DNA from: Stackebrandtia endophytica
GTDB lineage: Bacteria; Actinomycetota; Actinomycetes; Mycobacteriales; Micromonosporaceae
DNA length: 64,000 nucleotides
Assembly (NCBI RefSeq): GCF_006716355.1
Contig: NZ_VFOW01000001.1
Coordinates: 1,488,001-1,552,000 of the forward strand
Direction: 5' to 3'
The translations under genes and the position numbers were made by a program. The notes under the pieces are model-generated. The model was not told the DNA's origin, did no database searches, and saw nothing but the letters and a program-made list of their open reading frames with translations. Every line of letters starts with the position of its first letter. The first letter of the stretch is position 1. Shown here piece by piece: positions 43,799-51,963 of this stretch.

Positions 43799-44986
43799 TC
43801 AACCCAGCAGCGTCTCCCCTATCCAGCCGCCGGGTCGACAACCCGGCGGTATCAGGAACTCCGCCGAACCGACCGGTGTGACCCAGCTGTTGAGCATGTC
43901 GGCCTCGTCGATCCGGCGTTGCATGTCGACGAAGGTGGTCACATCGGACTGGTAGGCGATGAACAGCAGCCCGGTGTCGGGGATACCGTGCGGTGTCAAC
44001 TGATCGTCGTAGTTGTACGCCCGGCGGAAGATACGGCGCCCGTCGGACAGCCGAGCCCGCCGGATGTGCGCGTTGGCGGCGATCACCGGCAACCGCAACC
44101 CGTCCACCGCGTCGAAGTCCGGTTCGTCGTGTTCGGACCGTCCCGTCAATGGCGCCCCGGTGTCATTTCGACGACCGATGACCATGTCCTTGGCCGCCGG
44201 GTCGACCGCGTCCCAGGTCTCCATCTCCGCCCTGATCCGTCGAATGACCATGGTGGATCCGTCGCGCAACCAGTCGGGACCGTCCCGCCACACGACCGCG
44301 TCGAGCTCGTCGGTGGTCGGGTTGCTCGTGCCGTCGAGCTGCCCCATCACGTTGCGCGGCGTCGCCCCGGGTTCGATCACCGGTGTCGTCTGCCGGAATC
44401 CGCGCTGCACCCAGCGCACCCGCATGATGGAGCGGGAGTCCTTGACCAGCATGCGCATCGCGTGCGCGACCGCGGTGACGTCGTCGGAGCAGATCTGCAC
44501 CATCAGGTCACCGCCGACGAAAGCCGGGTCCAGTTCGTCCACGGTGAACTCCGGGAGCACCGTGAAGTCGTCGGGACGCCGATCGGCCAGGTCGAGTTTG
44601 TCGAACAACGCGTATCCGAACCCGAAGGTCACCGTCAGTCGTGCCGGGTGGGTCGCCAGCTGCGGTTCGGTGTCGCCCAACGCGGCCTCGCCCCGGGTGA
44701 GGCGTTCGGCGTCGTGGCTCAGCATGCGCAGTACGGCGGCGAACCGGTCGGCGTCGACGCCCTCGGCGACGTCGAGGGCGAGGACGGCCACGTGCCCCTG
44801 TGGAACGGTGGCGATGCCGGCCTGATGTCGACCGTGGAACGGTTCGACGACGATCGGTTCATCCTGATTCTCGACGACCTCGTCGCGTGCCCGCAACACA
44901 CCGACTCCGGTGGCGGCGGCCGCACCGCCGACGGCGGCCAGGCCGCCGGTCAGTATCAGCCGCCGCGACATCGGTTTGTCGGCCAT
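43799..44986 (-). CDS. Tat-exported Dyp-type peroxidase (EfeB-like)
   Basis: 395 residues. The N-terminus MSRRLILTGGLAAVGGAAAA carries a Tat signal. Dyp hallmarks are the distal GQLDGTSNP (GxxDG) motif and a heme-ligand histidine in the second half (candidate in GRSEHDEPDFDAVDGLRLP); AHIRR and FRRAYNYDD also fit. Exported heme peroxidases of this type act with EfeUO in iron uptake or on their own in oxidation. No EfeU or EfeO gene is present; the gene instead follows a PCuAC copper chaperone after 1 nt, so the pair is an operon. Confidence 0.92.
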   Translation of the reverse strand: MADKPMSRRLILTGGLAAVGGAAAATGVGVLRARDEVVENQDEPIVVEPFHGRHQAGIATVPQGHVAVLALDVAEGVDADRFAAVLRMLSHDAERLTRGEAALGDTEPQLATHPARLTVTFGFGYALFDKLDLADRRPDDFTVLPEFTVDELDPAFVGGDLMVQICSDDVTAVAHAMRMLVKDSRSIMRVRWVQRGFRQTTPVIEPGATPRNVMGQLDGTSNPTTDELDAVVWRDGPDWLRDGSTMVIRRIRAEMETWDAVDPAAKDMVIGRRNDTGAPLTGRSEHDEPDFDAVDGLRLPVIAANAHIRRARLSDGRRIFRRAYNYDDQLTPHGIPDTGLLFIAYQSDVTTFVDMQRRIDEADMLNSWVTPVGSAEFLIPPGCRPGGWIGETLLG

Positions 44987-44987
44987 G

Positions 44988-45518
44988 TCAGTGACCCGAC
45001 TCGTCGTGCTCGTACTCCTCGTTTCCGCCGGCGAAGTCCTTGGCGATCGCGGTGAAGGTGATGGTCTCCCCGGTGTCGAGGGTCAGAGTGACGGTGACTT
45101 CGTCCCCCGCCTGGATCGGTCGGTCGATGTCGATGAGCATCAGGTGGTCACCGCCGGGTTCCAGTTGGTGGCCGGATTGGGCGGGTATGACGAATCCGCC
45201 GTCCTTCTCCCGCATCTTCATCTCGCCGTCGACCATGGCGACCTCGTGCAGTTCGACGACCGAGAGTTCGCTTTGGGCGCCGACGACGGCGACATCGGTG
45301 TCACCGGGGTTGGTCACCGTCGCGAACACCGCCGACATCCCGGATTCGGCGGTCTTGACCCAGGCGTCGGAGATCTCCAGGATCGCCGCGGTGTCGGCCG
45401 AGTCATCGGCGGTTTGATCGGCGGTCGCGTCGCCGCCGCAGGCGGCCAGCAGCACCAGCGCGGTGAACAGGGCGGCGGCGGAGGCGACCGCGCGCAGCGA
45501 ACGATTCGTGATGGTCAT
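44988..45518 (-). CDS. PCuAC-family periplasmic copper chaperone lipoprotein
   Basis: 176 residues with GAGGAG before the ATG. The lipobox is LLAACGG. The DUF461/PCu(A)C domain has the copper-binding set ELHEVAM...MKM...GHQLEPGGDHLMLID, matching H-M-x10-M-x21-H-x-M spacing in outline, and a His-rich tail (EYEHDESGH). It should deliver Cu(I) to secreted copper enzymes. It is the first gene of the operon with the Dyp peroxidase. An inverted repeat 36 nt upstream may be an operator. Confidence 0.9.
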   Translation of the reverse strand: MTITNRSLRAVASAAALFTALVLLAACGGDATADQTADDSADTAAILEISDAWVKTAESGMSAVFATVTNPGDTDVAVVGAQSELSVVELHEVAMVDGEMKMREKDGGFVIPAQSGHQLEPGGDHLMLIDIDRPIQAGDEVTVTLTLDTGETITFTAIAKDFAGGNEEYEHDESGH

Positions 45519-45553
45519 GAGACTCCTCGGTCAGCAGGCGATGAACTCGCCAA

Positions 45554-45574
45554 ACTTCTACGTCCGATAGAAGT
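45554..45574. promoter_or_regulatory. Inverted repeat upstream of the PCuAC operon
   Basis: ACTTCTA and TAGAAGT are perfect reverse complements around 7 nt, 36 nt upstream of the PCuAC start. A candidate operator of unknown regulator. Confidence 0.4.
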
Positions 45575-45657
45575 CGTTCCGGGAGTCACAAAAGTTCCCG
45601 AGGATTTGTCGTCGCCATACGCAACCGCCGGATGACCGTCGCCGAATCCGATCTGTC

Positions 45658-45981
45658 ATGGTGAAACGAATGAAGTGGATACCATTCGTCACCGCCGTAC
45701 CGCTGGTGCTGTTGGCCGCATGCGGTCAGGCCGAACCGACGGGAAATCTCGACCAATCCGCACAGACCGCCTGCGACGATCTCGCGGGCTACCTGGCCGA
45801 CGGCGCGCCGGAGGACCTGCAGGAAACGCTGGCGGCGATCGCCGAACTGGCACAGGAATCCGATGTGGAGTCCATCGCCACCGCCGGAGAGAACCTCGCG
45901 AACGTGACGATCGAGGGATGGGAACCGGCCGCCGAACGGCTCTCGGCCACCTGCGAATCCGAAGGCTGGCAGGTCGGCTGA
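45658..45981 (+). CDS. Small lipoprotein
   Basis: 107 residues from the ATG at 45658 (or ATG at 45670). A signal peptide ends in the lipobox LLAACG. The mature part of about 85 residues is acidic and helical with two cysteines (TACDDL, ATCESEG) likely forming a disulfide. No known family is recognised. It is divergent from the copper chaperone operon and followed by a strong hairpin. Confidence 0.75.
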   Translation: MVKRMKWIPFVTAVPLVLLAACGQAEPTGNLDQSAQTACDDLAGYLADGAPEDLQETLAAIAELAQESDVESIATAGENLANVTIEGWEPAAERLSATCESEGWQVG

Positions 45982-45997
45982 CAGCGGACCGGGACGT

Positions 45998-46033
45998 GAC
46001 GGTGCCCCGTGGCGTGAACCACGGGGCACCGTC
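45998..46033. terminator. Bidirectional hairpin terminator
   Basis: A 15-bp perfect stem with a 6-nt loop (CGTGAA) between the convergent lipoprotein and ABC binding-protein genes. Confidence 0.8.
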
Positions 46034-46089
46034 GATCATCATCGGGCGGGGCGCTCACCTCACGGACGCCCCGGTTCCCGGTGATCCGG

Positions 46090-47067
46090 CTACTCCTTCA
46101 AGTAGCTGTCGTCGATGTAGTCGGCGGGGTTGAAACCGCTGATGTCCTTGCCGGACACGGCGGCGCTGATCTCGGCGATCTTGGTCAACCCGGCCTCCTC
46201 GATCGACAGGTCGGGCGAGAAGATCTCGTTGGGGCGGATGAAGTCGTATGCGGCCTGCGCCGCAGCTTCATCCACATTGGCGTATTCCTGGAGGACCCGC
46301 ACCACTTCGGCGGCGTTGGCCTCGTCGTGGAAGAACTTCGCCGCGTCGGCCAAGCCCTGGGTGAAGCCGCGAGCGGCCTCGGGGTTCTCATCGGCCCACG
46401 GACCGTTGACGACGGCCGGGGTCTCCAGCCAGTATTCGTCATACCAGCCCAGCATGTTCGCTCCGGCATCCTCCGCCAAGGTGTCGAACGGCGGAATGAG
46501 CAGGGCTCCCTGCACCTGGTCGTTCTGCATCGCCACGACCCGGTCGCTGGAGTTGGCGATGGCCACCGGGGTCAATCCGCTGGTGTCGACTCCGGCTTCC
46601 TGGAGCATGTACAGCATCAACTCGTAGGTACCACCCTCGGTGGCACCGGCGGTGACCTCGGTGCCGGCCAGGTCGGCGACGTCGTCGACACCGGGTGCGC
46701 CGTAGAGACGCAGTGCCGGTTTCTGAATCAATGCGCCGGTGATGCGCACGTCGGCGCCCTCGTCGACGGCTTTGATCACGTTGTCGCCCAGCGCGATACC
46801 GGCATTGGCGGAGCCGGAGGCCACCGCCTGCACCAGTGCACCGGAGTTCTGCACCTGAATGTCCTCGATGGTGACACCGTGGTCTTCGTAGAAGCCCTGG
46901 TCCTTGGCGATGGCGTGCAGCCATTGCAGTGAACCCGGGCCGAGGACGGCCACGCTCACGGTGTTGCTGCCGGGAGTGCCCTCGTCAGAGGTGCTACATG
47001 CCGCGAGCGGAAGGCTGACCACCAGCGCCAATGCGGCGGTGGCCAAGATGTTTCGTCGTGTCGTCAT
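46090..47067 (-). CDS. ABC substrate-binding lipoprotein, NMT1/TauA type
   Basis: 325 residues from the ATG at 47067, with GGGAGAG upstream. The signal peptide ends in the lipobox LPLAACS. The NMT1/SsuA-like fold is seen in VSVAVLGPGSLQWLHAIAKDQGFYEDHGV, ASGSANAGIALGDNVIKAVDEGADVR and TEVTAGATEGGTYELMLYML (each in part). This family binds thiamine precursors, taurine, riboflavin or other nitrogen/sulfur compounds. It is the last gene of a run with a cyclic amidohydrolase, permease and ATPase, which suggests the ligand is a cyclic amide such as a hydantoin, allantoin or dihydropyrimidine. Confidence 0.9.
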   Translation of the reverse strand: MTTRRNILATAALALVVSLPLAACSTSDEGTPGSNTVSVAVLGPGSLQWLHAIAKDQGFYEDHGVTIEDIQVQNSGALVQAVASGSANAGIALGDNVIKAVDEGADVRITGALIQKPALRLYGAPGVDDVADLAGTEVTAGATEGGTYELMLYMLQEAGVDTSGLTPVAIANSSDRVVAMQNDQVQGALLIPPFDTLAEDAGANMLGWYDEYWLETPAVVNGPWADENPEAARGFTQGLADAAKFFHDEANAAEVVRVLQEYANVDEAAAQAAYDFIRPNEIFSPDLSIEEAGLTKIAEISAAVSGKDISGFNPADYIDDSYLKE

Positions 47068-47126
47068 GACACTCTCCCTTTTACGTACGACGGTCGGTTC
47101 GGTCACGCCGGACTCGACCAGTTCAA

Positions 47127-47927
47127 TTAGGAGAGTCCGAGGCTGCCGCGCACCTCGTCCTCGATTAGTGACCAGATGTGGTCGACGATGCGACCGAATT
47201 CGGGGGTTCGTTTCAGCGACAGGTCACGGGGTCGATCGAACGGGACCGTCACGATCTCCCGGACTGTTCCCGGGTGAGCCGACAACACGACCACCCGGTC
47301 AGCCAGGTAGACGGCCTCGTCGATCTGGTGAGTGATGAATACAACGGTCTTCTGGTCGGCCGACCAGATGCCGAGCAGCTCGGCCGACATGATTTCGCGG
47401 GTCTGCGCGTCCAGCGCCGCGAACGGTTCGTCCAGTAGCAGCACCTGCGGGTTGACCGCCAGGGCTCGGGCGATGTTCACCCGTTGCCGCATTCCACCGG
47501 ACAGTTGCCGGGGGTACTGCCGCGCCGATTTCGCCAGTCCGACACGCTCAAGCTGGGTCGCGGCTATCTCGCGGGCTTCGGAGCGTTTCATTCCGCCCAG
47601 GACCAGGCCGTAGGCGACGTTGTCGATGACGGTCGACCACGGCATGAGATTGTCGGTCTGGAAGACCATGGCCCGATCGGGGCTTGGTCCCGACACTTCT
47701 TCTCCACCCGCGGTGATGGTGCCGTAGGTGGGTTCGAGCAACCCGTCCAGCAAACGCAGCAGGGTCGATTTTCCGGAACCGGAGGCGCCGACCACGCACA
47801 CGAACTCTCCCGGTGCCACAGTGAGGTTCACGTCCTCCAACGCGACCACGGGGTCACGTCGAGGCGGGGTGAACGTCAGGCCGACGCCGTCGACGACGAT
47901 GCTGCCGGGTTCGGTGTTGGTGTCCAT
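47127..47927 (-). CDS. ABC ATPase, SsuB/TauB type
   Basis: 266 residues. Walker A is GASGSGKST, the Q-loop is in VFQTDNLMPWSTVIDNV, the signature LSGGMRQRVNIARAL, Walker B VLLLDEPFAALD and the H-loop VFITHQIDEAVYLADRVVVL (in part), all typical of the nitrate/sulfonate/taurine group. The ATG overlaps the permease stop by one base (TGATG). It energises the importer whose binding protein is 59 nt downstream. Confidence 0.93.
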   Translation of the reverse strand: MDTNTEPGSIVVDGVGLTFTPPRRDPVVALEDVNLTVAPGEFVCVVGASGSGKSTLLRLLDGLLEPTYGTITAGGEEVSGPSPDRAMVFQTDNLMPWSTVIDNVAYGLVLGGMKRSEAREIAATQLERVGLAKSARQYPRQLSGGMRQRVNIARALAVNPQVLLLDEPFAALDAQTREIMSAELLGIWSADQKTVVFITHQIDEAVYLADRVVVLSAHPGTVREIVTVPFDRPRDLSLKRTPEFGRIVDHIWSLIEDEVRGSLGLS

Positions 47928-48733
47928 CAGTCCTCCTTCCAGGGAGCCAGTCGCTTCTCCAAAGCGGTCAATCCGATCGAGGCGATCAATCCGACCGCGC
48001 CCAGTACGACGACGTAACCGAGTAGTCGAGCCGTCTGGTAGGACTGCGCGGCCGCCGCGATCGCGAAGCCGAAACCGGCGATCGCGCCGAAGAACTCCGC
48101 GACGATGACGCCGACCAGTGCCCGGGCGAACGCCACCCGGATGCCGCTGATGATGAACGGCACCGAATGCGGCAGGGTCACGGTTCGCAGCACCTGTGTC
48201 CGGCTGGCCCCGTAGGAGCGTGCCGTCTCGATGAGGTTGGGTTCGGCGCTGCGCAGTCCGGCGTCGGTGTTGGTGATGACCGGGAAGATCGCCATCAGCA
48301 CCACGACCGCGACCTTGCTGGCGATGCCGAAGCCCAGGCCGGCCGTGAACAGCGGGGCCAGCGCGACGATCGGCAACGAGTACAGCGCGGTCAGGATCGG
48401 GTCCAGCGTCTGCCGGACCGGTTTGCTTCCGGCGAGGATCGCTCCGATGACGAATCCCCCGAACACCGCCAGCGGAAACGCTATCGCCAGTTCCAGGAAG
48501 GTCGTCGCGAAGTTCTTGCCGAAGGCACCCGAGGAGATCTCGTTGCCGAGGGCGACGACGACCTCGTCGACGGGCACCAGCAGCAACCGGTTGTCGACCA
48601 GATAGGTCGCCGCGACCTGCCACAGGACCAGGAACAGGGTCAGCGACAGCACCAACCGGGTCACCGACGCGCCACGGGTCGATCCGCCGAGCCAACTCAA
48701 CGGGCTCGGTTTCGGGCGCGTGGCGGTGCTCAT
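47927..48733 (-). CDS. ABC permease, SsuC/TauC type
   Basis: 268 residues with six membrane helices. The EAA loop is EPNLIETARSYGASRTQVLRTVTLPHSVPFI (in part: ARSYGAS...VTLP), which contacts the ATPase. Coupled on both sides: its start overlaps the amidohydrolase stop by 4 nt and its stop overlaps the ATPase start by 1 nt. It forms the membrane channel of the NMT1-type importer. Confidence 0.92.
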   Translation of the reverse strand: MSTATRPKPSPLSWLGGSTRGASVTRLVLSLTLFLVLWQVAATYLVDNRLLLVPVDEVVVALGNEISSGAFGKNFATTFLELAIAFPLAVFGGFVIGAILAGSKPVRQTLDPILTALYSLPIVALAPLFTAGLGFGIASKVAVVVLMAIFPVITNTDAGLRSAEPNLIETARSYGASRTQVLRTVTLPHSVPFIISGIRVAFARALVGVIVAEFFGAIAGFGFAIAAAAQSYQTARLLGYVVVLGAVGLIASIGLTALEKRLAPWKED

Positions 48734-50124
48734 GAGGTGCCTGCCGCGTGGCGAACCCGACGGCTCTGGGTTCCGGTACCGGGTTCACCGGTGACGACGC
48801 CGTCGGCGAAGACGGTCCGGCCGGCGATGAGGGTGCGCACCGGCAGGCCGGTGTAGGTCTGACCCGCGTAGGGGGTGTATCCGATCTTGGAGAGGACCTC
48901 GTCGTCGGTGACGGTCTCGGTGCGTTCGGTGTCGACCAGCACCAGGTCGGCGTCGGCGCCCACCGAGATCTCGCCCTTGCCGGCGATGCCGAACAGGCGG
49001 GCCGGGGCGGTGGCGCAGGCTTCCACGACCCGTTCCAGGCTCAACTTGCCCTGGTGAACCGCGTCCAGCAGCATCCGGGAGTAGAACTGCGTCGAGGGGG
49101 TGCCGGTGTGGGCCTTCCAGCCGTCCTCCCAACCGACTTCCTTCTCCTCACGGGTGTGAGGGGCGTGGTCGGTGGCGACGATGTCGAGGGTGCCGTCACG
49201 CAGCCCCTCCCACAGGTGCGGTCCGTTCTTCTCGGGAACCCAGTACGACAGTGCGTAGGAACCGAGGCGCTCGATGTTCTCCCACTTGTGGCCGAGGAAC
49301 AGCGCCCACGGGTTGATCTCGGCGGTGACCTTCTGGCCGCGGGCCTTGGCCTGGCGGATGAGCTCCACCGATCCGGCGGTCTGAACGTGCAGCAGGTGAA
49401 GGTGGACACCGGTGGCGGCCTGCATGCGCAGCAGGGTCGCGATGGCGGTCTCCCAGATGAGGCCGTCGTGGGCGGCGTAGGCCTTGGCGTAGGCGAGGGC
49501 GTCGCGCTCGCCGCGGTCCCAGAACTTCTGCTCCACGTGGTCCATGAGCGCCTGGTCGTGGGGGTGAACCATCAGCGGGACGTCGGCCTCGGCGCAGGCC
49601 TCCATGATCGCCAGGAGTTTGCCGTGGTCGTGCACGCCGATTCCGGGCATGTGGGGGTAGTCGCGGCCGGTGTCGACGACCATGAACACCTTGAACGCCG
49701 CCACACCCATGTCGGCGAGCTTCGGGATCTCCGAGACGATGGTGCCGGCGGGGTTGACGTTCCAGTTGACGATGGCCGACTTCTCGTAGAGCGAGAACAT
49801 GTCGCGCAGCACCTCGGGGGTGTTCGGCGGCGGGTACACGTTCGGCATCGCGACCGAGGTGGTGACTCCACCGGCCGCACAGGCGGCGGTGACGGAGCGG
49901 ATGTCCTCTTTGTGGGTGAAGCCGGGCTCACGATGGTGGCTGTGCATGTCGACGAATCCGGGGACCAGGGTCAAACCGGTCGCGTCGATGGTCTCGGTGG
50001 CGTCGGTGGCGCCGCCGGGCGCCGACAGGGACGCGATGCGTCCGCCCGCTATCGCGACTTGTGCGTTCACGATTCCACCGGGTGTGACCACCCGCGCCCC
50101 ATTGATCACCGTGTCGATGGTCAT
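48730..50124 (-). CDS. Cyclic amidohydrolase (dihydroorotase/allantoinase/hydantoinase family)
   Basis: 464 residues from the ATG at 50124 with AAGGAGAG upstream. The metal site is recognisable: DMHSHHREPGFTHKED, the probable carboxylated lysine in VAAFKVFMV, histidines in LMVHPHDQ and HLHLLHVQT, and the final Asp in IVATDHAPHTREEK. The THKED and AMPNVYPPPNTPE motifs are closest to allantoinases and dihydroorotases. It should open a cyclic amide ring. Because it is the first gene of an importer operon and controlled by a divergent LysR, a catabolic role is likelier than pyrimidine biosynthesis. The exact substrate cannot be told. Confidence 0.88.
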   Translation of the reverse strand: MTIDTVINGARVVTPGGIVNAQVAIAGGRIASLSAPGGATDATETIDATGLTLVPGFVDMHSHHREPGFTHKEDIRSVTAACAAGGVTTSVAMPNVYPPPNTPEVLRDMFSLYEKSAIVNWNVNPAGTIVSEIPKLADMGVAAFKVFMVVDTGRDYPHMPGIGVHDHGKLLAIMEACAEADVPLMVHPHDQALMDHVEQKFWDRGERDALAYAKAYAAHDGLIWETAIATLLRMQAATGVHLHLLHVQTAGSVELIRQAKARGQKVTAEINPWALFLGHKWENIERLGSYALSYWVPEKNGPHLWEGLRDGTLDIVATDHAPHTREEKEVGWEDGWKAHTGTPSTQFYSRMLLDAVHQGKLSLERVVEACATAPARLFGIAGKGEISVGADADLVLVDTERTETVTDDEVLSKIGYTPYAGQTYTGLPVRTLIAGRTVFADGVVTGEPGTGTQSRRVRHAAGTS

Positions 50125-50215
50125 AACCACTCTCCTTGTTGACTCTCGTCGACCGGATTCGGTCTCACCAGCGACGTTATGGATTCATTATGACGATTCT
50201 GTTACAACTAACCCT

Positions 50216-51133
50216 GTGAGTGATTCGATTGACGTATCAGGTGATTTTACTTTCCGTGACCTCCAGACGTTCCTGTCCGTGGCCTCCACCGGCAGCTTCC
50301 GCGCCGCCGCGCGCCGCATGTACACGTCCCAACCTGCGATTTCACGAACCATAGCCCGGCTGGAGCGCGACCTCGGCGCACCGTTGCTGGAGCGTGGGCC
50401 ACGCGGTGCCCGACTGACCACCGCTGGTATGACCCTGGCCCAGCACGCCCACCGCATCGGCAGCATGATGACGACGCTGCGTAGCGAACTTGTCGACGGT
50501 CAGCAGTCCCGTATCAGGTTGGGCGCCGCCGCGACCGCGGCCGGCTCCTACCTCGCCCCGTTTCTGGCCGAATGGATTCCCGCTCATCCGACCATTGACG
50601 TCGAGGTCATCGAGGACGGAGCGGTCAAGTTGCGTGAGCGCCTCGCCGAACGTGCCTGTGACCTCGCCATCGTGCCGCTGCCGGTCAGCGACGAACTTGA
50701 GGCGATACCGCTGGCGCACCTGTCGGTGTGCGCCTACTTCCCCGCCGGGCACGTGCTCGACACCGGCGAGGAGACCATCACGGTAGACGACCTGGTGCCC
50801 TATCCACTAGTGGTCAACAGCACGGGATTTCTGGCCGGACGGGTATTCACGCAGGAATGCGAGGCCTCCGGCCTGTTCCCCAGGATCGTCTACCGCTCCA
50901 ATGTCGGCCAGACCCTGGCAGCGCTGGCCGAAGCCGGGCTGGGGATCGCCGTCTTCGGCGACACCGTCGACCTTCGGGGCTTCGACCTGCGGTCGCGTCG
51001 CCTCCACACCCGGGAGGGTCAGAGCCTCGGGTTCGCGCTGGCGGTGGCGTGGCACCGCGTCGACACCCCCGAATGGATCCGCGACTTCGGTTTCGACCTC
51101 GCCGCGTTCCAGAAGCGCCGCCCGAAGCGGTGA
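50216..51133 (+). CDS. LysR-family regulator
   Basis: 305 residues from the GTG at 50216, which has no Shine-Dalgarno sequence; a leaderless message is possible. The HTH is FRDLQTFLSVASTGSFRAAARRMYTSQPAISRTIARLERDLG (in part) and the periplasmic-binding-like effector domain starts near residue 90 (IRLGAAATAAGSYLAPFL). It is divergent from the amidohydrolase-importer operon with only 91 nt between, so it most likely controls that operon in response to the substrate. Confidence 0.92.
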   Translation: MSDSIDVSGDFTFRDLQTFLSVASTGSFRAAARRMYTSQPAISRTIARLERDLGAPLLERGPRGARLTTAGMTLAQHAHRIGSMMTTLRSELVDGQQSRIRLGAAATAAGSYLAPFLAEWIPAHPTIDVEVIEDGAVKLRERLAERACDLAIVPLPVSDELEAIPLAHLSVCAYFPAGHVLDTGEETITVDDLVPYPLVVNSTGFLAGRVFTQECEASGLFPRIVYRSNVGQTLAALAEAGLGIAVFGDTVDLRGFDLRSRRLHTREGQSLGFALAVAWHRVDTPEWIRDFGFDLAAFQKRRPKR

Positions 51134-51904
51134 TCACCCCATGTAGTGGCCGCCGTTGACGTTGAGGTTCTCGGCGGTGATGAAACCGGCTCGGGGTGAC
51201 ATCAGGAACGTGATCGCGGCCGCGACGTCCTCGGGGGTTCCGACCCGTTTGATGAGCTGCTCGCCGACGAAACCGGCTTTGCGTTCCTCGGTGAGCGGGC
51301 CACCCATGATGTCGGTGTCGATGGGGCCGGGCGAGACGATGTTGGCGGTGATGCCGTGTTCGCCCAGTTCACGGGCGATCGACCGGGTGAAGCCGACGAG
51401 GCCGGCTTTGGCCGCCGAGTAAGGCGTCTTGCTGAAGGTGCCGCCGCCGCGTTGCGCCGAGATGGAGGAGATGCTCACGATGCGGCCCACTTCGTGGCTG
51501 ACCATGGACCGCACGACCCGCTGGGTGACGATGTGGACGCCGGTCAGGTTCACCTCGATCTGGCGAATCCACTCCGGCAGCGTCAGGTCGAGGTAGGGCG
51601 TTGGGGACGAGATTCCCGCGATGTTGGCCAATCCGACCAGCGGGGGCATGGTCTTCTCGATGTCGGCGACGACCCGGTCGACCGCGTCGGGGTCGGTGAT
51701 GTCGGCACCCCACCCCCGCACGTCCGTCGAGGACCGGGCGGCCAACTCTCGCGCCGTCGCCTCGGCCTGGTTCGCATCGAGATCGATGATCGCGACGTTC
51801 CAGCCGTTGCGGGCGAGGTCGTCGGCCACCACCCGGCCGATTCCACGCGGCGAGGCGGCCCCGGTGACGATGGCGGTGCGGTTGTGAGGAAGTTCGTGTG
51901 ACAT
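51134..51904 (-). CDS. Short-chain dehydrogenase/reductase
   Basis: 256 residues with AAGGA before the ATG. The classical SDR motifs are TGAASPRGIG (NAD(P) binding), NIAGIS, SISSISAQRG with the catalytic Ser, and YSAAKAG with Tyr and Lys. The acidic residue after strand 2 (IIDLDAN) favours NAD. The C-terminus AGFITAENLNVNGGHYMG is typical of FabG-like enzymes acting on small hydroxy acids or sugars. It is the second gene after an amidase, 59 nt downstream, and abuts the convergent LysR gene. Confidence 0.9.
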   Translation of the reverse strand: MSHELPHNRTAIVTGAASPRGIGRVVADDLARNGWNVAIIDLDANQAEATARELAARSSTDVRGWGADITDPDAVDRVVADIEKTMPPLVGLANIAGISSPTPYLDLTLPEWIRQIEVNLTGVHIVTQRVVRSMVSHEVGRIVSISSISAQRGGGTFSKTPYSAAKAGLVGFTRSIARELGEHGITANIVSPGPIDTDIMGGPLTEERKAGFVGEQLIKRVGTPEDVAAAITFLMSPRAGFITAENLNVNGGHYMG

Positions 51905-51963
51905 CGGTGGTCCTTACCTGATAGTTCGGATGAGAGGGCTGAGCAGCTCCACACTGGGTGGTT

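Noticed and set aside
48748-50142. 464-codon open frame on the plus strand
   Set aside because: Exact antisense of the cyclic amidohydrolase; Gly/Val/Asp-rich shadow composition.
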